A DNA stretch of 64,000 nt, from contig NZ_JAIZZN010000002.1 in assembly GCF_020443565.1 (NCBI RefSeq), positions 124,001 to 188,000 of the forward strand, written 5' to 3'. Source of the stretch: Clostridium sp. CS001. Lineage in GTDB: Bacteria; Bacillota; Clostridia; Clostridiales; Clostridiaceae. A program made the position numbers and the translations under genes. Within the stretch, counting starts at the first letter, position 1; each line of letters begins with the position of its first letter. The notes under the pieces were generated by a model that had not been told where the DNA came from, made no database searches, and saw nothing but the letters and a program-made list of their open reading frames with translations. This document shows, piece by piece, positions 51,719 through 61,738 of this stretch.

Positions 51719-52759
51719 ATGTCAAAGCTATTTTCTAATTATAAACTTAAGAACATTGAACTTAAAAATAGAGTGGTAATGGCTCCAATGTGTATGGATA
51801 GTGCAGATGAACTAGGTAATGTAAACTCTTGGCACTATCTTCATTATGCCAGCAGGGCAGTTGGTGGAGTGGGACTTATTATAATAGAAGCTACTGCGGT
51901 GGAAAGTAAGGGACGAATAACAGCAATGGATCTTGGAATATGGAGTGATTCACATATTGATGGCTTTAAAAATATTGTGGAAGAATGCAAAAAACATGGA
52001 GCCAAGATGGGAATACAGCTTTCTCATGCAGGTAGAAAATGTGAGGTAACTACAGAGGAGATTATTGCTCCAAGTGATATAGCTTTTAATGAAAAGTATA
52101 AAACACCAAGAGAAATGAGCAAAAAGGACATAAAAGAAGTAATTAATGCTTTCAAAGAAGGAGCTAGAAGAGCTAAACAATCGGGTTTTGATGTTATAGA
52201 AATACATGGTGCTCATGGTTATTTAATCAACCAGTTTATGTCTCCCTTAACTAATAAAAGAGAAGATGAATATGGTGGAAGTGCAGAAAATAGGGCAAGA
52301 TTTTTAAAGGAAGTTGTAAAGACAGTTAGGGAAGTATGGACAGAAGAACTTCCATTAATACTTAGGGTTTCCGCTGAAGAATATGCTGAAGGTGGAAATA
52401 ATCCAGTAGACACAGCAGAAATCATAAATATAGCAAAAGATGCTGGAATTGATATGATTGATGTAAGTTCTGGAGGAGTTGTTCAAGCGCACATAGATAC
52501 TTATCCAGGATATCAAATTAGCTTTGCCGAAACAATAAGAGCTATTACAAAATTGCCTGTTATAGGTGGAGGGCTAGTCACTAATTCACAATTAGCTGAA
52601 GAAATCGTGCATAATCATAGGAGTGATTTAGTGTTTTTCGGTCGTGAGCTTCTAAGAAATCCATTTTGGTCACTAAATGCAGCAAAAGAACTTCAAGAGG
52701 ATATAGAATGGCCAGTTCAATATTTGAGGAGTAAGGAAGTAAGAAAGGGTGGATTCTAA
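51719..52759 (+). CDS. NADH:flavin oxidoreductase, OYE family (NamA/YqjM type)
   Basis: 346 residues, FMN TIM-barrel ene-reductase that reduces C=C bonds of activated enones/enals or nitro groups. Features: LKNRVVMAPMCM with the YqjM-type Cys, GRITAMDLGIWSD, QLSHAGRKC with the His and Arg pocket, HGAHGYLINQFMSPLTNKREDEYGGSAENRARFL, and VIGGGLVTNSQLAEE...DLVFFGRELLRNPFW for FMN phosphate. It lacks the C-terminal Fe-S/FAD domains of 2-enoate reductase, so it belongs to the short form. Location near the enoyl-CoA pathway is suggestive, but no shared promoter is seen. GGAGG 8 nt before ATG. Confidence 0.92.
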   Translation: MSKLFSNYKLKNIELKNRVVMAPMCMDSADELGNVNSWHYLHYASRAVGGVGLIIIEATAVESKGRITAMDLGIWSDSHIDGFKNIVEECKKHGAKMGIQLSHAGRKCEVTTEEIIAPSDIAFNEKYKTPREMSKKDIKEVINAFKEGARRAKQSGFDVIEIHGAHGYLINQFMSPLTNKREDEYGGSAENRARFLKEVVKTVREVWTEELPLILRVSAEEYAEGGNNPVDTAEIINIAKDAGIDMIDVSSGGVVQAHIDTYPGYQISFAETIRAITKLPVIGGGLVTNSQLAEEIVHNHRSDLVFFGRELLRNPFWSLNAAKELQEDIEWPVQYLRSKEVRKGGF

Positions 52760-52920
52760 TTTGATATAGTGTCAAAGATACCTGTGGCTTATAATAATTT
52801 TAAAATTAAAAGGAATTTCAAAATCTTTGTAGAAAATATATTTAGGGTATCTAATTAATTTTCTAACCTTTTTTAGAATTTTAATTGGTCTAAACATATG
52901 AAGTTGCGGGGTGGATAAGA

Positions 52921-54702
52921 GTGGAATTTCTTAATAAATACATAAAAAAATATTGGAAGCCTTTTTTACTTGCAGTTTTTTGTTTAACTGTAGAGGCTGT
53001 ATGTGACCTTTTGCAACCAACTATTATGGCTAAAATAGTTGACGTAGGTGTAAAAAATAAAGATTTAAGTTTTGTATTAAAAATGAGTTATGTAATGCTT
53101 GGGGTTACAGCACTGGGAGCCTTAGGGGCAGTTAGCCGTAACATCTTAGCAAGTATTGTATCACAAAAGTTTGGCAGCGAACTTAGATCTGATCTTTTTA
53201 CCAAAGTTCAAGGCTTTTCATTTGAAAGTATAGATAAATACGACGGAGCATCTTTGCTAACAAGGCTTACTAATGATGTAACTATGGTACAAAACTTTAC
53301 AAATGGTCTTATGAGGATATTTGTAAAGGCGCCTCTTTTATGCATAGGAAGTTTTATAATGGCTGTGAGGCTTAATGCTAAGATGGCAATGATTTTTGTA
53401 GTAGTAATTCCAATAGTAGTATTGCTTATAGTTATGAATATGAAGATTGGGTATCCTTTCTTTAGAAAAATTCAAAAGGCTTTAGATAATGTAAATAGTG
53501 TAATGAGAGAATACTTATCAGGAGTTAGGGTAGTTAAAGCTTTTAATAGATTTAGTTATGAAACAAATCGTTTTAAGAAGTCAAATAAAAATTTATCAGA
53601 CATATCTACCAATGCAATGCGTATAATGGCTATATTTCCCCCAGGAATTACCCTTATAGTGAATTTAGGAATCGTTGCAACTATTTGGATAGGTGGAGTT
53701 AAGGTAAATAGCGGTAATATGCAAGTGGGAGAGATTATTGCCTTTATAAATTATATGACACAAATACTATTTTCCTTAATGATGATTTCTAATGTATTTA
53801 CTATGTTCGTACGGGCAAAGGCATCTGCTGAGAGAATAGGTGAAGTTTTTAATGAAGAGAAAACTTTAAAAAACTTACCAGAACTTTCAGGGGCTAGTGT
53901 TACAAACTTTTTAAAAGATAATGGTAAAGATTCAGAAGTCAAAGGTAGAATAGATTTTGAAAATGTAAGTTTTTCTTATCCAGGAACTACGGGTGAACCT
54001 GTTCTTAAAAATCTTACTTTTTCCTGTTCTCAAGGAGAGACTATTGGAATTATTGGCTCTACAGGTTCTGGTAAAACCTCTATGGTGAGTTTAATTACAA
54101 GGTTTTATGATGTTAACAAGGGAAAAATAAAAATAAATAACATTGATATTAGAGATATGGATGTCAAAAATCTTAGAGAGAAAATAGCCATAGTGCCTCA
54201 GAAAATAGTGCTTTTCTCAGGAAGTATTATGGACAATATACGATGGGGAAAGGAAGCTGCAACTGTAGATGAAATAAAAGTAGCAGCAGAAGCTGCGCAG
54301 GCACATGAATTTATAAGTTTACTTCCAGAAGGTTATAACACAGTTCTTGGACAAGGTGGAGTAAACATATCTGGTGGACAAAAGCAACGAATATCTATTG
54401 CTAGGGCCTTAATTAAACAGTCAGAAATACTTATTTTAGACGATTGTACCAGTGCAGTTGATGTGACTACAGAAGCTAAAATAAGAGATGCAATAAAAAC
54501 ATACTCTGGGAAACTCACTTGCCTTATAATTGCCCAACGTATTACATCAGTTATCAATGCAGATAAGATATTAGTTCTTGAGAATGGAGAATTGGTTGGG
54601 AAGGGAAACCATGGAGAACTCATGGAAACTTGTGAGGTCTACAAGGATATATTTAGGTCTCAAATAGGCAAGGAGGTGGTGCAAAGTGGAAAAGAGGAAT
54701 AA
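52921..54702 (+). CDS. ABC exporter half-transporter, subunit 1 (degenerate ATP site)
   Basis: 593 residues: six membrane helices (about 10-310), then an ATPase domain with Walker A GSTGSGKTSMV, signature NISGGQKQRISIARAL and Walker B ILILDDCTSAVD. The residue after Walker B is Asp instead of the catalytic Glu, as in the degenerate half of heterodimeric type IV exporters (TM287/288, BmrCD, LmrCD). GTG start after GGGGTGGA. Overlaps its partner gene by 17 bp, which supports a 1:1 heterodimer. Substrates are probably drugs or lipids, unknown here. Confidence 0.92.
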   Translation: MEFLNKYIKKYWKPFLLAVFCLTVEAVCDLLQPTIMAKIVDVGVKNKDLSFVLKMSYVMLGVTALGALGAVSRNILASIVSQKFGSELRSDLFTKVQGFSFESIDKYDGASLLTRLTNDVTMVQNFTNGLMRIFVKAPLLCIGSFIMAVRLNAKMAMIFVVVIPIVVLLIVMNMKIGYPFFRKIQKALDNVNSVMREYLSGVRVVKAFNRFSYETNRFKKSNKNLSDISTNAMRIMAIFPPGITLIVNLGIVATIWIGGVKVNSGNMQVGEIIAFINYMTQILFSLMMISNVFTMFVRAKASAERIGEVFNEEKTLKNLPELSGASVTNFLKDNGKDSEVKGRIDFENVSFSYPGTTGEPVLKNLTFSCSQGETIGIIGSTGSGKTSMVSLITRFYDVNKGKIKINNIDIRDMDVKNLREKIAIVPQKIVLFSGSIMDNIRWGKEAATVDEIKVAAEAAQAHEFISLLPEGYNTVLGQGGVNISGGQKQRISIARALIKQSEILILDDCTSAVDVTTEAKIRDAIKTYSGKLTCLIIAQRITSVINADKILVLENGELVGKGNHGELMETCEVYKDIFRSQIGKEVVQSGKEE

Positions 54703-56539
54703 GAATACTGAAACTCCCATGGCAACCAACCTCGGTAGTGTAAGAGGTTTTGGCGGAAGGGGACCTATGGGAATAGTAGTAAAGCCCAAGGATTTTAAAG
54801 GCACCATTTTAAGGCTTTGGAAGTATTTTGGCGGAGAACGAAAATTGTTATTTATCATACTTATTTTTATTGTACTAAGTTCAGCTATTGGACTTGCAGT
54901 GCCATATTTAATTGGACGTGCAATAGATGCTATGACAATAAGCGGTAAGTCAGTAGACTTTGGTGTACTAAAGATAGTAGTTGTAATTTTGATCACTAGC
55001 TACGTTATTGATGGAGTAATACACTTTTTTCAAGAATGGCTTATGGCAGGGGTGGCACAGAGAATAGTTAGGAAGCTAAGGGATACTATTTTTGAAAAGC
55101 TTCAAAAACTGCCTATAGCATTTTTCGATCTTCGCACCCACGGGGAGATTATGAGTAGATTATCTAATGATATTGAAAATGTGAACACTACAATTTCACA
55201 GTCTACAATTCAATTAATGTCAGGGATAATTGTCATAATAGGATCTTTGGCAATGATGCTTTATTTAAGTCCACTGCTTACTTTAGCTAGTGTTGTAACT
55301 ATACCCTTAGTATTTTTACTTACAAGAACTGTGGCTAAAAGAACTAAAGTTTTATTTAAAACACAGCAAGTAGAACTTGGTAAACTAAATGGCCATATGG
55401 AAGAAGCTATATCGGGAATTTTAGTAGTTAAAGCCTTTAATCATGAGAAGAAAGCCGTTAAAGAATTTAATGAAATAAACACGAGGCTTTGTAATGTGGG
55501 GATAAAGGCTCAAATTCTATCTGGGTATATTATGCCTTTGATGAATGTAATTAACAATATTGGATTCACGGTAGTTGCAGGTGTAGGTGGTGCACTAGCA
55601 GTTAAAGGCACCATTACCATAGGAATTATAGCTAGTTTTTTGAGTTATTCTAGGCAATTTTCAAGACCTTTAAATGATTTGGCAAATATATTTAACACTC
55701 TTCAATCTGCAATAGCTGGAGCTGAAAGAGTTTTTGAGGTTTTAGATGAAATAGAGGAACCAGGGGATACATTAGGAGCAGTAGAACTTATAAAACCGGA
55801 AGGTCATGTAGTCTTTGAAAATGTTTCCTTTGGCTACCGTGCAGATGTGCCTATACTAAAGAATGTTAGTTTTAATGCGAAGAAGGGAAGTAATATCGCA
55901 CTAGTTGGGCCAACAGGAGCTGGGAAAACCACAATTGTAAATTTGCTGGCAAGATTTTATGATGTTACTGGTGGGGAAATACTAATTGATGGTGTTGATA
56001 TAAGGCAGTATACAAGAGACAGCCTAAGGAAATGCTTTGGAATAGTACTTCAAGATACTTACCTTTTTGCTGGCACTATCAGAGATAATATAAGGTATGG
56101 AAGGATTGGAGCCATTGATAAGGAAGTAGAAGAAGCTGCAGTCATGGCAAATGCAGATATTTTCATTAGAAGGTTACCAAAAGGCTACGAAACAATTCTT
56201 TCTGAAAGTGGAAGTAACTTAAGCCAGGGTCAAAAACAACTTCTAGCTATTGCAAGGGCGATTTTATCTAATCCATCTATACTGATACTAGATGAGGCTA
56301 CTAGCAGCGTAGATACCCGTACAGAGCTAAATATACAAGAAGCAATGTTAAAGCTGATGAGTGGAAGAACAAGTTTTATTATTGCCCATAGACTAAGCAC
56401 CATTCGTGATGCGGATACTATAATGGTAATCGATAATGGAGAAATAGTAGAAAGTGGCACTCATGAGGAGCTCTTACAATGCGAGGGATTTTATTATAAT
56501 ATGTACATTAGGCAATTTTCAAAATCAGAAGAAGAATAA
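54686..56539 (+). CDS. ABC exporter half-transporter, subunit 2
   Basis: 617 residues. An N-terminal Gly/Arg-rich cytosolic extension of about 50 residues (RGFGGRGPMGIVVKPKDFKG, common in the BmrD/LmrD side), six membrane helices, ATPase domain with Walker A GPTGAGKTTIV, a non-canonical signature NLSQGQKQLLAIARAI (SQGQ in place of SGGQ) and intact Walker B ILILDEATSSVD. The SQGQ signature completes the degenerate site formed with subunit 1, while the consensus site uses this subunit's Glu and the partner's SGGQ. GGAGGTGGTG precedes the start inside the partner gene. Confidence 0.93.
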   Translation: MEKRNKNTETPMATNLGSVRGFGGRGPMGIVVKPKDFKGTILRLWKYFGGERKLLFIILIFIVLSSAIGLAVPYLIGRAIDAMTISGKSVDFGVLKIVVVILITSYVIDGVIHFFQEWLMAGVAQRIVRKLRDTIFEKLQKLPIAFFDLRTHGEIMSRLSNDIENVNTTISQSTIQLMSGIIVIIGSLAMMLYLSPLLTLASVVTIPLVFLLTRTVAKRTKVLFKTQQVELGKLNGHMEEAISGILVVKAFNHEKKAVKEFNEINTRLCNVGIKAQILSGYIMPLMNVINNIGFTVVAGVGGALAVKGTITIGIIASFLSYSRQFSRPLNDLANIFNTLQSAIAGAERVFEVLDEIEEPGDTLGAVELIKPEGHVVFENVSFGYRADVPILKNVSFNAKKGSNIALVGPTGAGKTTIVNLLARFYDVTGGEILIDGVDIRQYTRDSLRKCFGIVLQDTYLFAGTIRDNIRYGRIGAIDKEVEEAAVMANADIFIRRLPKGYETILSESGSNLSQGQKQLLAIARAILSNPSILILDEATSSVDTRTELNIQEAMLKLMSGRTSFIIAHRLSTIRDADTIMVIDNGEIVESGTHEELLQCEGFYYNMYIRQFSKSEEE

Positions 56540-56599
56540 AATATTAACAGTATTTTATATCTCCAGGAAACCGAAAATAAGTATGTATGTAGTAAATAG

Positions 56600-56646
56600 A
56601 AAGAAGAGAATTTCCAAGTTAACCTAATTTGGAAATCCTCTTCTTT
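56600..56646. terminator. Terminator between the ABC pair and rsmH
   Basis: AAGAAGAG.ATTTCCAA (from 56601) pairs with TTGGAAAT.CTCTTCTT (to 56645); it separates convergent genes. Confidence 0.8.
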
Positions 56647-56653
56647 TATGTCA

Positions 56654-57718
56654 CTATGCCTTGACTGCAAAGCGTAATTTAGCAGAACGTGCACGACTAT
56701 TTACATTACATTCTTCTGATGATGGGCGAATAGGCTCTGTTGATATTTCAGAATATATCCCTTCACGTAAAAACCGTTGAAAAGATTTTTTAACACGACG
56801 GTCCTCCCCAGAATGGAATGTAAGTATAGCAACACGTCCACCCTTAGCCAGTACTCCTGGAAGTTTTTCTAAAAACTCATCTAGCACTTCAAACTCATGA
56901 TTTACATTAATTCTAAGTGCTTGGAAAGTTCGCTGACAGGATTTTTTTATATCTTCATCTTTGACTTTTGGAACATATTTTAAAGCATCTCTTATGATAT
57001 TACGAAGTCCAGTTGTTGTAATTATATCGATTCCGTTTTTAATGCTAGAGAGAATTGCGCGAGCTATTACTGCAGCATGAGGCTCGTCAGAATTTTCTAT
57101 AAGCATATCTTCTATTTCATACAGTGTCATGTCCTTTAAAAGTTCTGCTGCAGAAATACCCGTGTTTGGGTTAAGTCTTAAGTCTAGTGGTCCTTCGGCC
57201 TTAAAGGTAAAGCCTCTTTCAGGATTGTCTATTTGCATTGAAGAAACACCTAAATCTGCCAATATAAAATTCAAAGATTCAGGTTCTTCTGTAACTTCAT
57301 CTATTTTTGAAAAGTTCATTTGCTTTAGTTCTAAAATTTCACTGCCATAACCTAAACGTTCTAAACGCTCTTTGGTACGCGGAAGTTCAATAGGGTCTAC
57401 ATCAAGTGCATATAAACGTCCCTTTGAATCTAAACATTTAAGCATCTCTAAAGTATGACCACCATAACCTAGAGTTGCATCAAGTCCTGTTTGTCCTGGT
57501 GTAATTTGTAGTATTTCTAATATTTCTTTAACACAAATTGAAATATGCATACCGGCTGGAGTATTACCCTTTTGGATGATCTTTGCAATATCATCGGCAT
57601 ATTGATCTGGATTTAGTTCCTTGTATTTTTCCTTAAAATTCTTAGGGTGAGTACCTTTATATCTAGGTCGCCTTTTATGACCAGTTTCGTTCTCATTTAA
57701 TATGTTATCTTCACTCAT
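56654..57718 (-). CDS. rsmH: 16S rRNA (cytosine1402-N4)-methyltransferase type protein
   Basis: 354 residues, MraW/RsmH family: GLDATLGYGGHTLEMLK (SAM motif I), LDVDPIELPRTKERL, FILADLGVSSMQIDNPERGFTFKAEGPLDLRLNPN (family signature) and QALRINVNHEFEVLDEFL plus AILTFHSGEDRRVKKSFQRF. An N-terminal extension of about 50 residues rich in Lys/Arg is not usual for the dcw-cluster RsmH. The gene is not in an mraZ-ftsL context, so this is probably the second, longer RsmH paralogue that several clostridia carry; its target could differ. ATG after a GAGGTAATAAA site. Confidence 0.88.
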   Translation of the reverse strand: MSEDNILNENETGHKRRPRYKGTHPKNFKEKYKELNPDQYADDIAKIIQKGNTPAGMHISICVKEILEILQITPGQTGLDATLGYGGHTLEMLKCLDSKGRLYALDVDPIELPRTKERLERLGYGSEILELKQMNFSKIDEVTEEPESLNFILADLGVSSMQIDNPERGFTFKAEGPLDLRLNPNTGISAAELLKDMTLYEIEDMLIENSDEPHAAVIARAILSSIKNGIDIITTTGLRNIIRDALKYVPKVKDEDIKKSCQRTFQALRINVNHEFEVLDEFLEKLPGVLAKGGRVAILTFHSGEDRRVKKSFQRFLREGIYSEISTEPIRPSSEECNVNSRARSAKLRFAVKA

Positions 57719-57968
57719 TTTATTACCTCATTTTAATAATATTTTTTTGTATTTTGTTACAAGTTATATGATATCAGATACAATTTGTTAAAGCAATATT
57801 TTGCATTGTAAGTCAAAACCCAAAATACAAAATTTTTATGTTACAATTAGATAAATACTTTAAAAAAAGAACTTAATGGAGAATATAATTTATGAAATGA
57901 CAGTAACTACAGCATATAGTATAATATTTGTTATGCTATAAAAGCAGTTTAGTGGAGGAAGATAAAAT

Positions 57969-58754
57969 ATGACAAAAGAATTAGAAAAATACTACAATAA
58001 GTTTTGTGAAGATAAAAGATTGATGAGGAAGTACGGGCAAGTAGAATATATTACTTCAATGAAGTATATCCATGAGTATTTAGAGAACAACAAAAGTAAA
58101 AAAGTACTAGATGTTGGTGCGGGGACAGGTAGATATTCTGTACAACTATCAAATGAGGGATATGATGTTACTGCCATTGAACTTGTAAAGCACAATCTAG
58201 GTATTTTAAAGTCTAAGGGTAGTGCTGTAAAAGCAATGCAGGGAACAGCATTAGATTTATCAAGATTTTCTGAAAATACTTTTGATATGACTTTGGTATT
58301 TGGACCAATGTATCATCTATATAAATTTGAGGATAAAGTAAAAGTGCTGCAAGAGGCTAAAAGAGTAACAAAACCTGATGGTATTATCTTGGTTGCATAT
58401 TGCATGAATGAATTTAGTGTAATAACCTATGGCTTTAAAGAAAATAATGTTCGTGCGTGTATTGATAATGGAAAGCTTACTGCTGATTTTCATGTTGTAT
58501 CGGAGCCAGAGGATTTATATGATTATGTAAGAACTGAAGATATTAACAAGTTGAATATGGAGGCGAAACTAAAAAGGGTAAAATTAATTGCAGCAGATGG
58601 CCCAGCAAATTATATGCGATCTGTTATAAATGATATGGATGAAGATACATTCGGGCTTTTTCTTGATTATCATTTTTCTACCTGTGAAAGACCAGATTTG
58701 CTAGGAGCAAGTGGGCATACAGTAGATATACTAAGAAAGGAAAAAGAGGACTAA
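57969..58754 (+). CDS. Class I SAM-dependent methyltransferase
   Basis: 261 residues. SAM-binding motif VLDVGAGTGRYSVQLSNEGYDVTAIELVKHNLGIL (about 40-75), motif II-like MTLVFGPMYHLYKF, and motif III-like LQEAKRVTKPDGIILVAYC. The acceptor is unknown. The C-terminal part (NYMRSVINDMDEDTFGLFLDYHFSTCERPDLLGASGHTVDILRK) is characteristic of a group of small-molecule methyltransferases of Firmicutes. GGAGGAAG 8 nt before the ATG; monocistronic with a following strong terminator. Confidence 0.88.
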   Translation: MTKELEKYYNKFCEDKRLMRKYGQVEYITSMKYIHEYLENNKSKKVLDVGAGTGRYSVQLSNEGYDVTAIELVKHNLGILKSKGSAVKAMQGTALDLSRFSENTFDMTLVFGPMYHLYKFEDKVKVLQEAKRVTKPDGIILVAYCMNEFSVITYGFKENNVRACIDNGKLTADFHVVSEPEDLYDYVRTEDINKLNMEAKLKRVKLIAADGPANYMRSVINDMDEDTFGLFLDYHFSTCERPDLLGASGHTVDILRKEKED

Positions 58755-58796
58755 AAGATTATCTAGGTTATTTAGTAATTGGTAGAAAATATAAGA

Positions 58797-58845
58797 TTCC
58801 CGTTACAATTAAGACTTTAAGAGTTTTAATTTGTAACGGGAAGTT
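58797..58845. terminator. Terminator between methyltransferase and cupin genes
   Basis: TTCCCGTTACAA.TAA (58797-) with TTA.TTTGTAACGGGAA (-58845): a long GC-tipped stem between convergent genes. Confidence 0.85.
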
Positions 58846-58867
58846 ATTTATCACTACTTTTTTAATA

Positions 58868-59497
58868 TTAGTAGTTGCTGTGCTCCTCGGCTTCTGCAAT
58901 AGCTTTAGTTGCATGTACTGTACCAAAAGGATGGTTAGGTGGTGCATAGATTGAATATAACTTAATAGGTTTATTACCAGTGTTAATTAAGTTATGCCAT
59001 TTACCAGCAGGTATCAGAATCACAAAGTCATCATGAACATTTCTTTGGAAATCTAAGTTATTTTCACTATCTCCCATCTTAACAATACCTTCACCTTCTT
59101 CAATTCTTATAAATTGGTCAACAGTAGGATGAACCTCTAAACCTATGTCGCTGCCAACCTCTATGCTCATCAAAGTAAGTTGCAAGTGATTACCAGTCCA
59201 TAAGGCTGTGCGGTAAGTATTATTTTGCTTAGTAGCATCTTCAATATTAATTACAAAGGGTTCTGGCCCATAATCCTTTAATGTAATTAAAGGATCATTA
59301 TCTACTTCATTATTTAAAGGAATATACCGACTAGGATACTGGCTTAAAAGGTCAGAGTTATTGTACATCGGTATGTTAGTGTTGTACGGACATTGATGTA
59401 TTTCACAGGAACTACATATGCTAGCTCTGCTATACATTTGTGTGTTATCGTAATAAGGGTATGGATACATTTCATTCACATGGATCATTCCTTTCAT
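58868..59497 (-). CDS. Cupin-domain protein with Tyr/Cys-rich N-terminus
   Basis: 209 residues. The N-terminal 65 residues are rich in Tyr, Asn, Pro and Cys (MYPYPYYDNTQMYSRASICSSCEIHQCPYNTN), like spore-coat or exosporium proteins. From about 80 a cupin barrel: metal motif 1 is EVGSDIGLEVHPTVDQFIRIEEGEGIVKMG (G-x4-HPxxxxxxxxxxG with one His changed) and motif 2 VILIPAGKWHNLINTG. Possibly a spore-surface enzyme or binding protein. The start is uncertain: ATG 59497 has no ribosome site but follows the stop of the small frameshifted gene by 3 bp; GTG at 59479 lies 11 nt after AAAGGA. Confidence 0.8.
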   Translation of the reverse strand: MKGMIHVNEMYPYPYYDNTQMYSRASICSSCEIHQCPYNTNIPMYNNSDLLSQYPSRYIPLNNEVDNDPLITLKDYGPEPFVINIEDATKQNNTYRTALWTGNHLQLTLMSIEVGSDIGLEVHPTVDQFIRIEEGEGIVKMGDSENNLDFQRNVHDDFVILIPAGKWHNLINTGNKPIKLYSIYAPPNHPFGTVHATKAIAEAEEHSNY

Positions 59498-59500
59498 GGA

Positions 59501-59678
59501 TTATAAAATTATCATATGTTCCATGTATGGAGAATGTGCATGGGTTTGCGCTTGATATTCTCCGAAAGCATCTTGTTCATAAAATGATCTTAATTGAATA
59601 CCAAGTTTTTGCTTTATTGGCTATGCTGTAGATAATTTGGTGGAAGGCATCATCTAATTCTAGAAATGGACTATTCAT
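59501..59678 (-). pseudogene. Small gene with a frameshift, upstream of the cupin gene
   Basis: From ATG 59678 the minus strand reads MNSPFLELDDAFHQIIYSIA then soon stops (33 codons). One base dropped in the AAAAA run near 59617 keeps it open to 59501 (...LGIQLRSFYEQDAFGEYQAQ, THAHSPYMEHMIIL), about 58 residues in total. The 178-nt length is 3n+1, as expected for one inserted base. It ends 3 bp before the cupin ATG, so they would form an operon. Unknown family; the Tyr/His-rich end suits a spore-coat component. No clear ribosome site. A sequencing error or programmed slip is possible. Confidence 0.5.
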
Positions 59679-59680
59679 GA

Positions 59681-59712
59681 TTATTGAATAATAAATCATA
59701 ATTATTCAATAA
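59681..59712. repeat. 12-bp inverted repeat in front of the chemoreceptor gene
   Basis: TTATTGAATAAT (59681-59692) and ATTATTCAATAA (59701-59712) with an 8-nt loop, in the divergent region between the frameshifted small gene and the chemoreceptor. It lies upstream of the likely -10 (GATATGATGTATTATTAT region), so it may be an operator. Confidence 0.5.
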
Positions 59713-59788
59713 TAAGCTTATAGCTAATTGTTAAAATATTTGATATGATGTATTATTATAGGGAAATATAGGGGAGGAGTGAACAAAA

Positions 59789-61504
59789 ATGAACAATCTA
59801 AAGATAAAATCAAAGCTGATACTTTTTTCGATAGTAGCATTATTACTTATCAGTATGATGAGTGGAGTAGGCTATTATCATACAGCAAAGGCAAATAAGG
59901 GTATGGGGGTTATGTATACAGACAATTTATTAACAGTTCAATGGTTAAATGACAACAGAAATCAAGCAAGGGGTATACAAGGGAATTTGTATTATATACT
60001 ATTAGCTATAGGATATAAGGATATACAAGATGAAAAATTAAAGGATATTGAAAATAGAGAAAAAATATTTTTAGAAAACTGGGATAATTATAAAAAAACT
60101 AATCTGGATAAATATGAAGAAGAAAGAATTTCTATTGTGGAAAGCAGTCATGCAAAACTTAAGAAAGGAAGAGATGTGGCTATTAAACTGGCCATGGACG
60201 GAAAACATAAGGAAGCCATGGAAGCAGGAACCGCTATTGAAAAGGAGCAAGAAGAATTTCAAAATGTATTAAAAGAACTGTCAGTATATAACACAGAACA
60301 AGCCAATAATTTAAACCTTCAAAATAATAAAGACTTTAATTCTGCAACAAGTCAAATACTTACAATATTTTTATTGGCCATAGCTGTTTGTATAGGGTTC
60401 ACCTTAATCATCTCAAAGTCTATTTCAAATCCATTAATTTTAGCTGTAAAGCATTTGGGGCTTGTAGCTACCGGTGATTTTACTATGGATGCTTCTAAAG
60501 AGTTTAAAAAGAGAAAGGATGAAATAGGGGATATTACAAATACTATAGTTAAAATGCAAGATTCATTAAAACTTTTGATTAACAATGTAAGTGAGGAGTC
60601 TATTAGTATTAAATCAGTCGTAGATATTATTTCAGAAAATATGAGTATTTTGAATAACAATATAGAAGATGTATCTGCAACCACAGAGGAATTATCCGCA
60701 GGGATGGAAGAAACAGCAGCTTCATCGGAAGAAATGAATGCAACCGCAGATGAGATAGAAAAAGCAGTTCAGTCTATGGCAAGAAAGGCTGAAGAAGGCG
60801 CTATAGAGGCCCAAGAAATAAATAAAAGAGCAATGATTACTAAAGATAATGTTACAAAATCACAAGAAAAGGCATTGGAAATATTCTCAAAAACCAAGGA
60901 TAAATTACAAATTGCTATGGAAAACTCAAAGGTAGTAGAACAAATCAATGTGCTATCTCAAGGAATTATGCAGATATCCGCGCAAACCAATCTTTTGGCA
61001 TTAAATGCAGCTATTGAGGCGGCTAGAGCTGGTGAGGCTGGAAAAGGTTTTGCAGTGGTAGCTAATGAAATAAAAAATCTTGCAGAAGACTCTAAGAATA
61101 CAGTGATTGAGATACAAAGAGTAACTGAAAAAGTTACTAATTCAGTTAGTGATTTATCTGCCAGTTCAAAGGAATTATTGGATTTTGTATCAGAAGATGT
61201 ACAAAATGATTATAATATAATGCTAAATGTGGCAGGTAAATATAGTCAAGATGCAGAGTTTGTAAATGACCTGGTTCTGAATTTTAGTTCAACCTCGGAG
61301 GAGCTTTTGGCTTCACTTCATGAGGTAATAAAGACAATAGAACAGGTAGCTATGGCGTCTAACCAAGGTGCACAAGGTACAATAGATATTGCAGAAAAGG
61401 TATCGGATATAACCCATATATCTAATGAAATAATTGGAAAAGTAAAAAAATCCAAGACTAGTGCGGAACAATTAAATGAAGAAGTAGGTAAGTTCAAAAT
61501 TTAA
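59789..61504 (+). CDS. Methyl-accepting chemotaxis protein with four-helix-bundle sensor
   Basis: 571 residues. Transmembrane helix 1 at about 10-31, extracellular 4HB_MCP domain about 32-190 ([39 protein letters not shown]), transmembrane helix 2 about 192-212, HAMP 213-268, then the cytoplasmic signalling coiled coil. The conserved tip is [40 protein letters not shown], and methylation-type EE/AA heptads ([27 protein letters not shown]) flank it. The ligand is not predictable. GGGGAGGAG 10 nt before ATG. No che genes nearby. Confidence 0.95.
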   Translation: MNNLKIKSKLILFSIVALLLISMMSGVGYYHTAKANKGMGVMYTDNLLTVQWLNDNRNQARGIQGNLYYILLAIGYKDIQDEKLKDIENREKIFLENWDNYKKTNLDKYEEERISIVESSHAKLKKGRDVAIKLAMDGKHKEAMEAGTAIEKEQEEFQNVLKELSVYNTEQANNLNLQNNKDFNSATSQILTIFLLAIAVCIGFTLIISKSISNPLILAVKHLGLVATGDFTMDASKEFKKRKDEIGDITNTIVKMQDSLKLLINNVSEESISIKSVVDIISENMSILNNNIEDVSATTEELSAGMEETAASSEEMNATADEIEKAVQSMARKAEEGAIEAQEINKRAMITKDNVTKSQEKALEIFSKTKDKLQIAMENSKVVEQINVLSQGIMQISAQTNLLALNAAIEAARAGEAGKGFAVVANEIKNLAEDSKNTVIEIQRVTEKVTNSVSDLSASSKELLDFVSEDVQNDYNIMLNVAGKYSQDAEFVNDLVLNFSSTSEELLASLHEVIKTIEQVAMASNQGAQGTIDIAEKVSDITHISNEIIGKVKKSKTSAEQLNEEVGKFKI

Positions 61505-61684
61505 TTGGCTATATATGAACAAGAAAAATGAATGCGTATAATGAAAGCTTTAAAAATAAGTTACTTCCCTAAATAAATTGTTCACAATTTATTCATGCTC
61601 CCCGGGAGGTTTTATGCGCGAAGCAATTTTGGTACTCCAGATATCAAGAAATCATATCTAGGTAGCTAATTTTGTTTGTAAGTA

Positions 61685-61732
61685 AGCGGTTAATAACTTG
61701 TCACATTGACAGCTATTAGCCGCTATTTTTAA
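61685..61732 (+). terminator. Terminator of the chemoreceptor gene
   Basis: AGCGGTTAATA (61685-61695) with TATTAGCCGCT (61714-61724), an interrupted stem, then ATTTTTAA. Confidence 0.7.
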
Positions 61733-61738
61733 CAATAT

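Noticed and set aside
59440-59631. Plus-strand ORF of 63 codons
   Set aside because: Antisense to the frameshifted small gene and the cupin start; no ribosome site.
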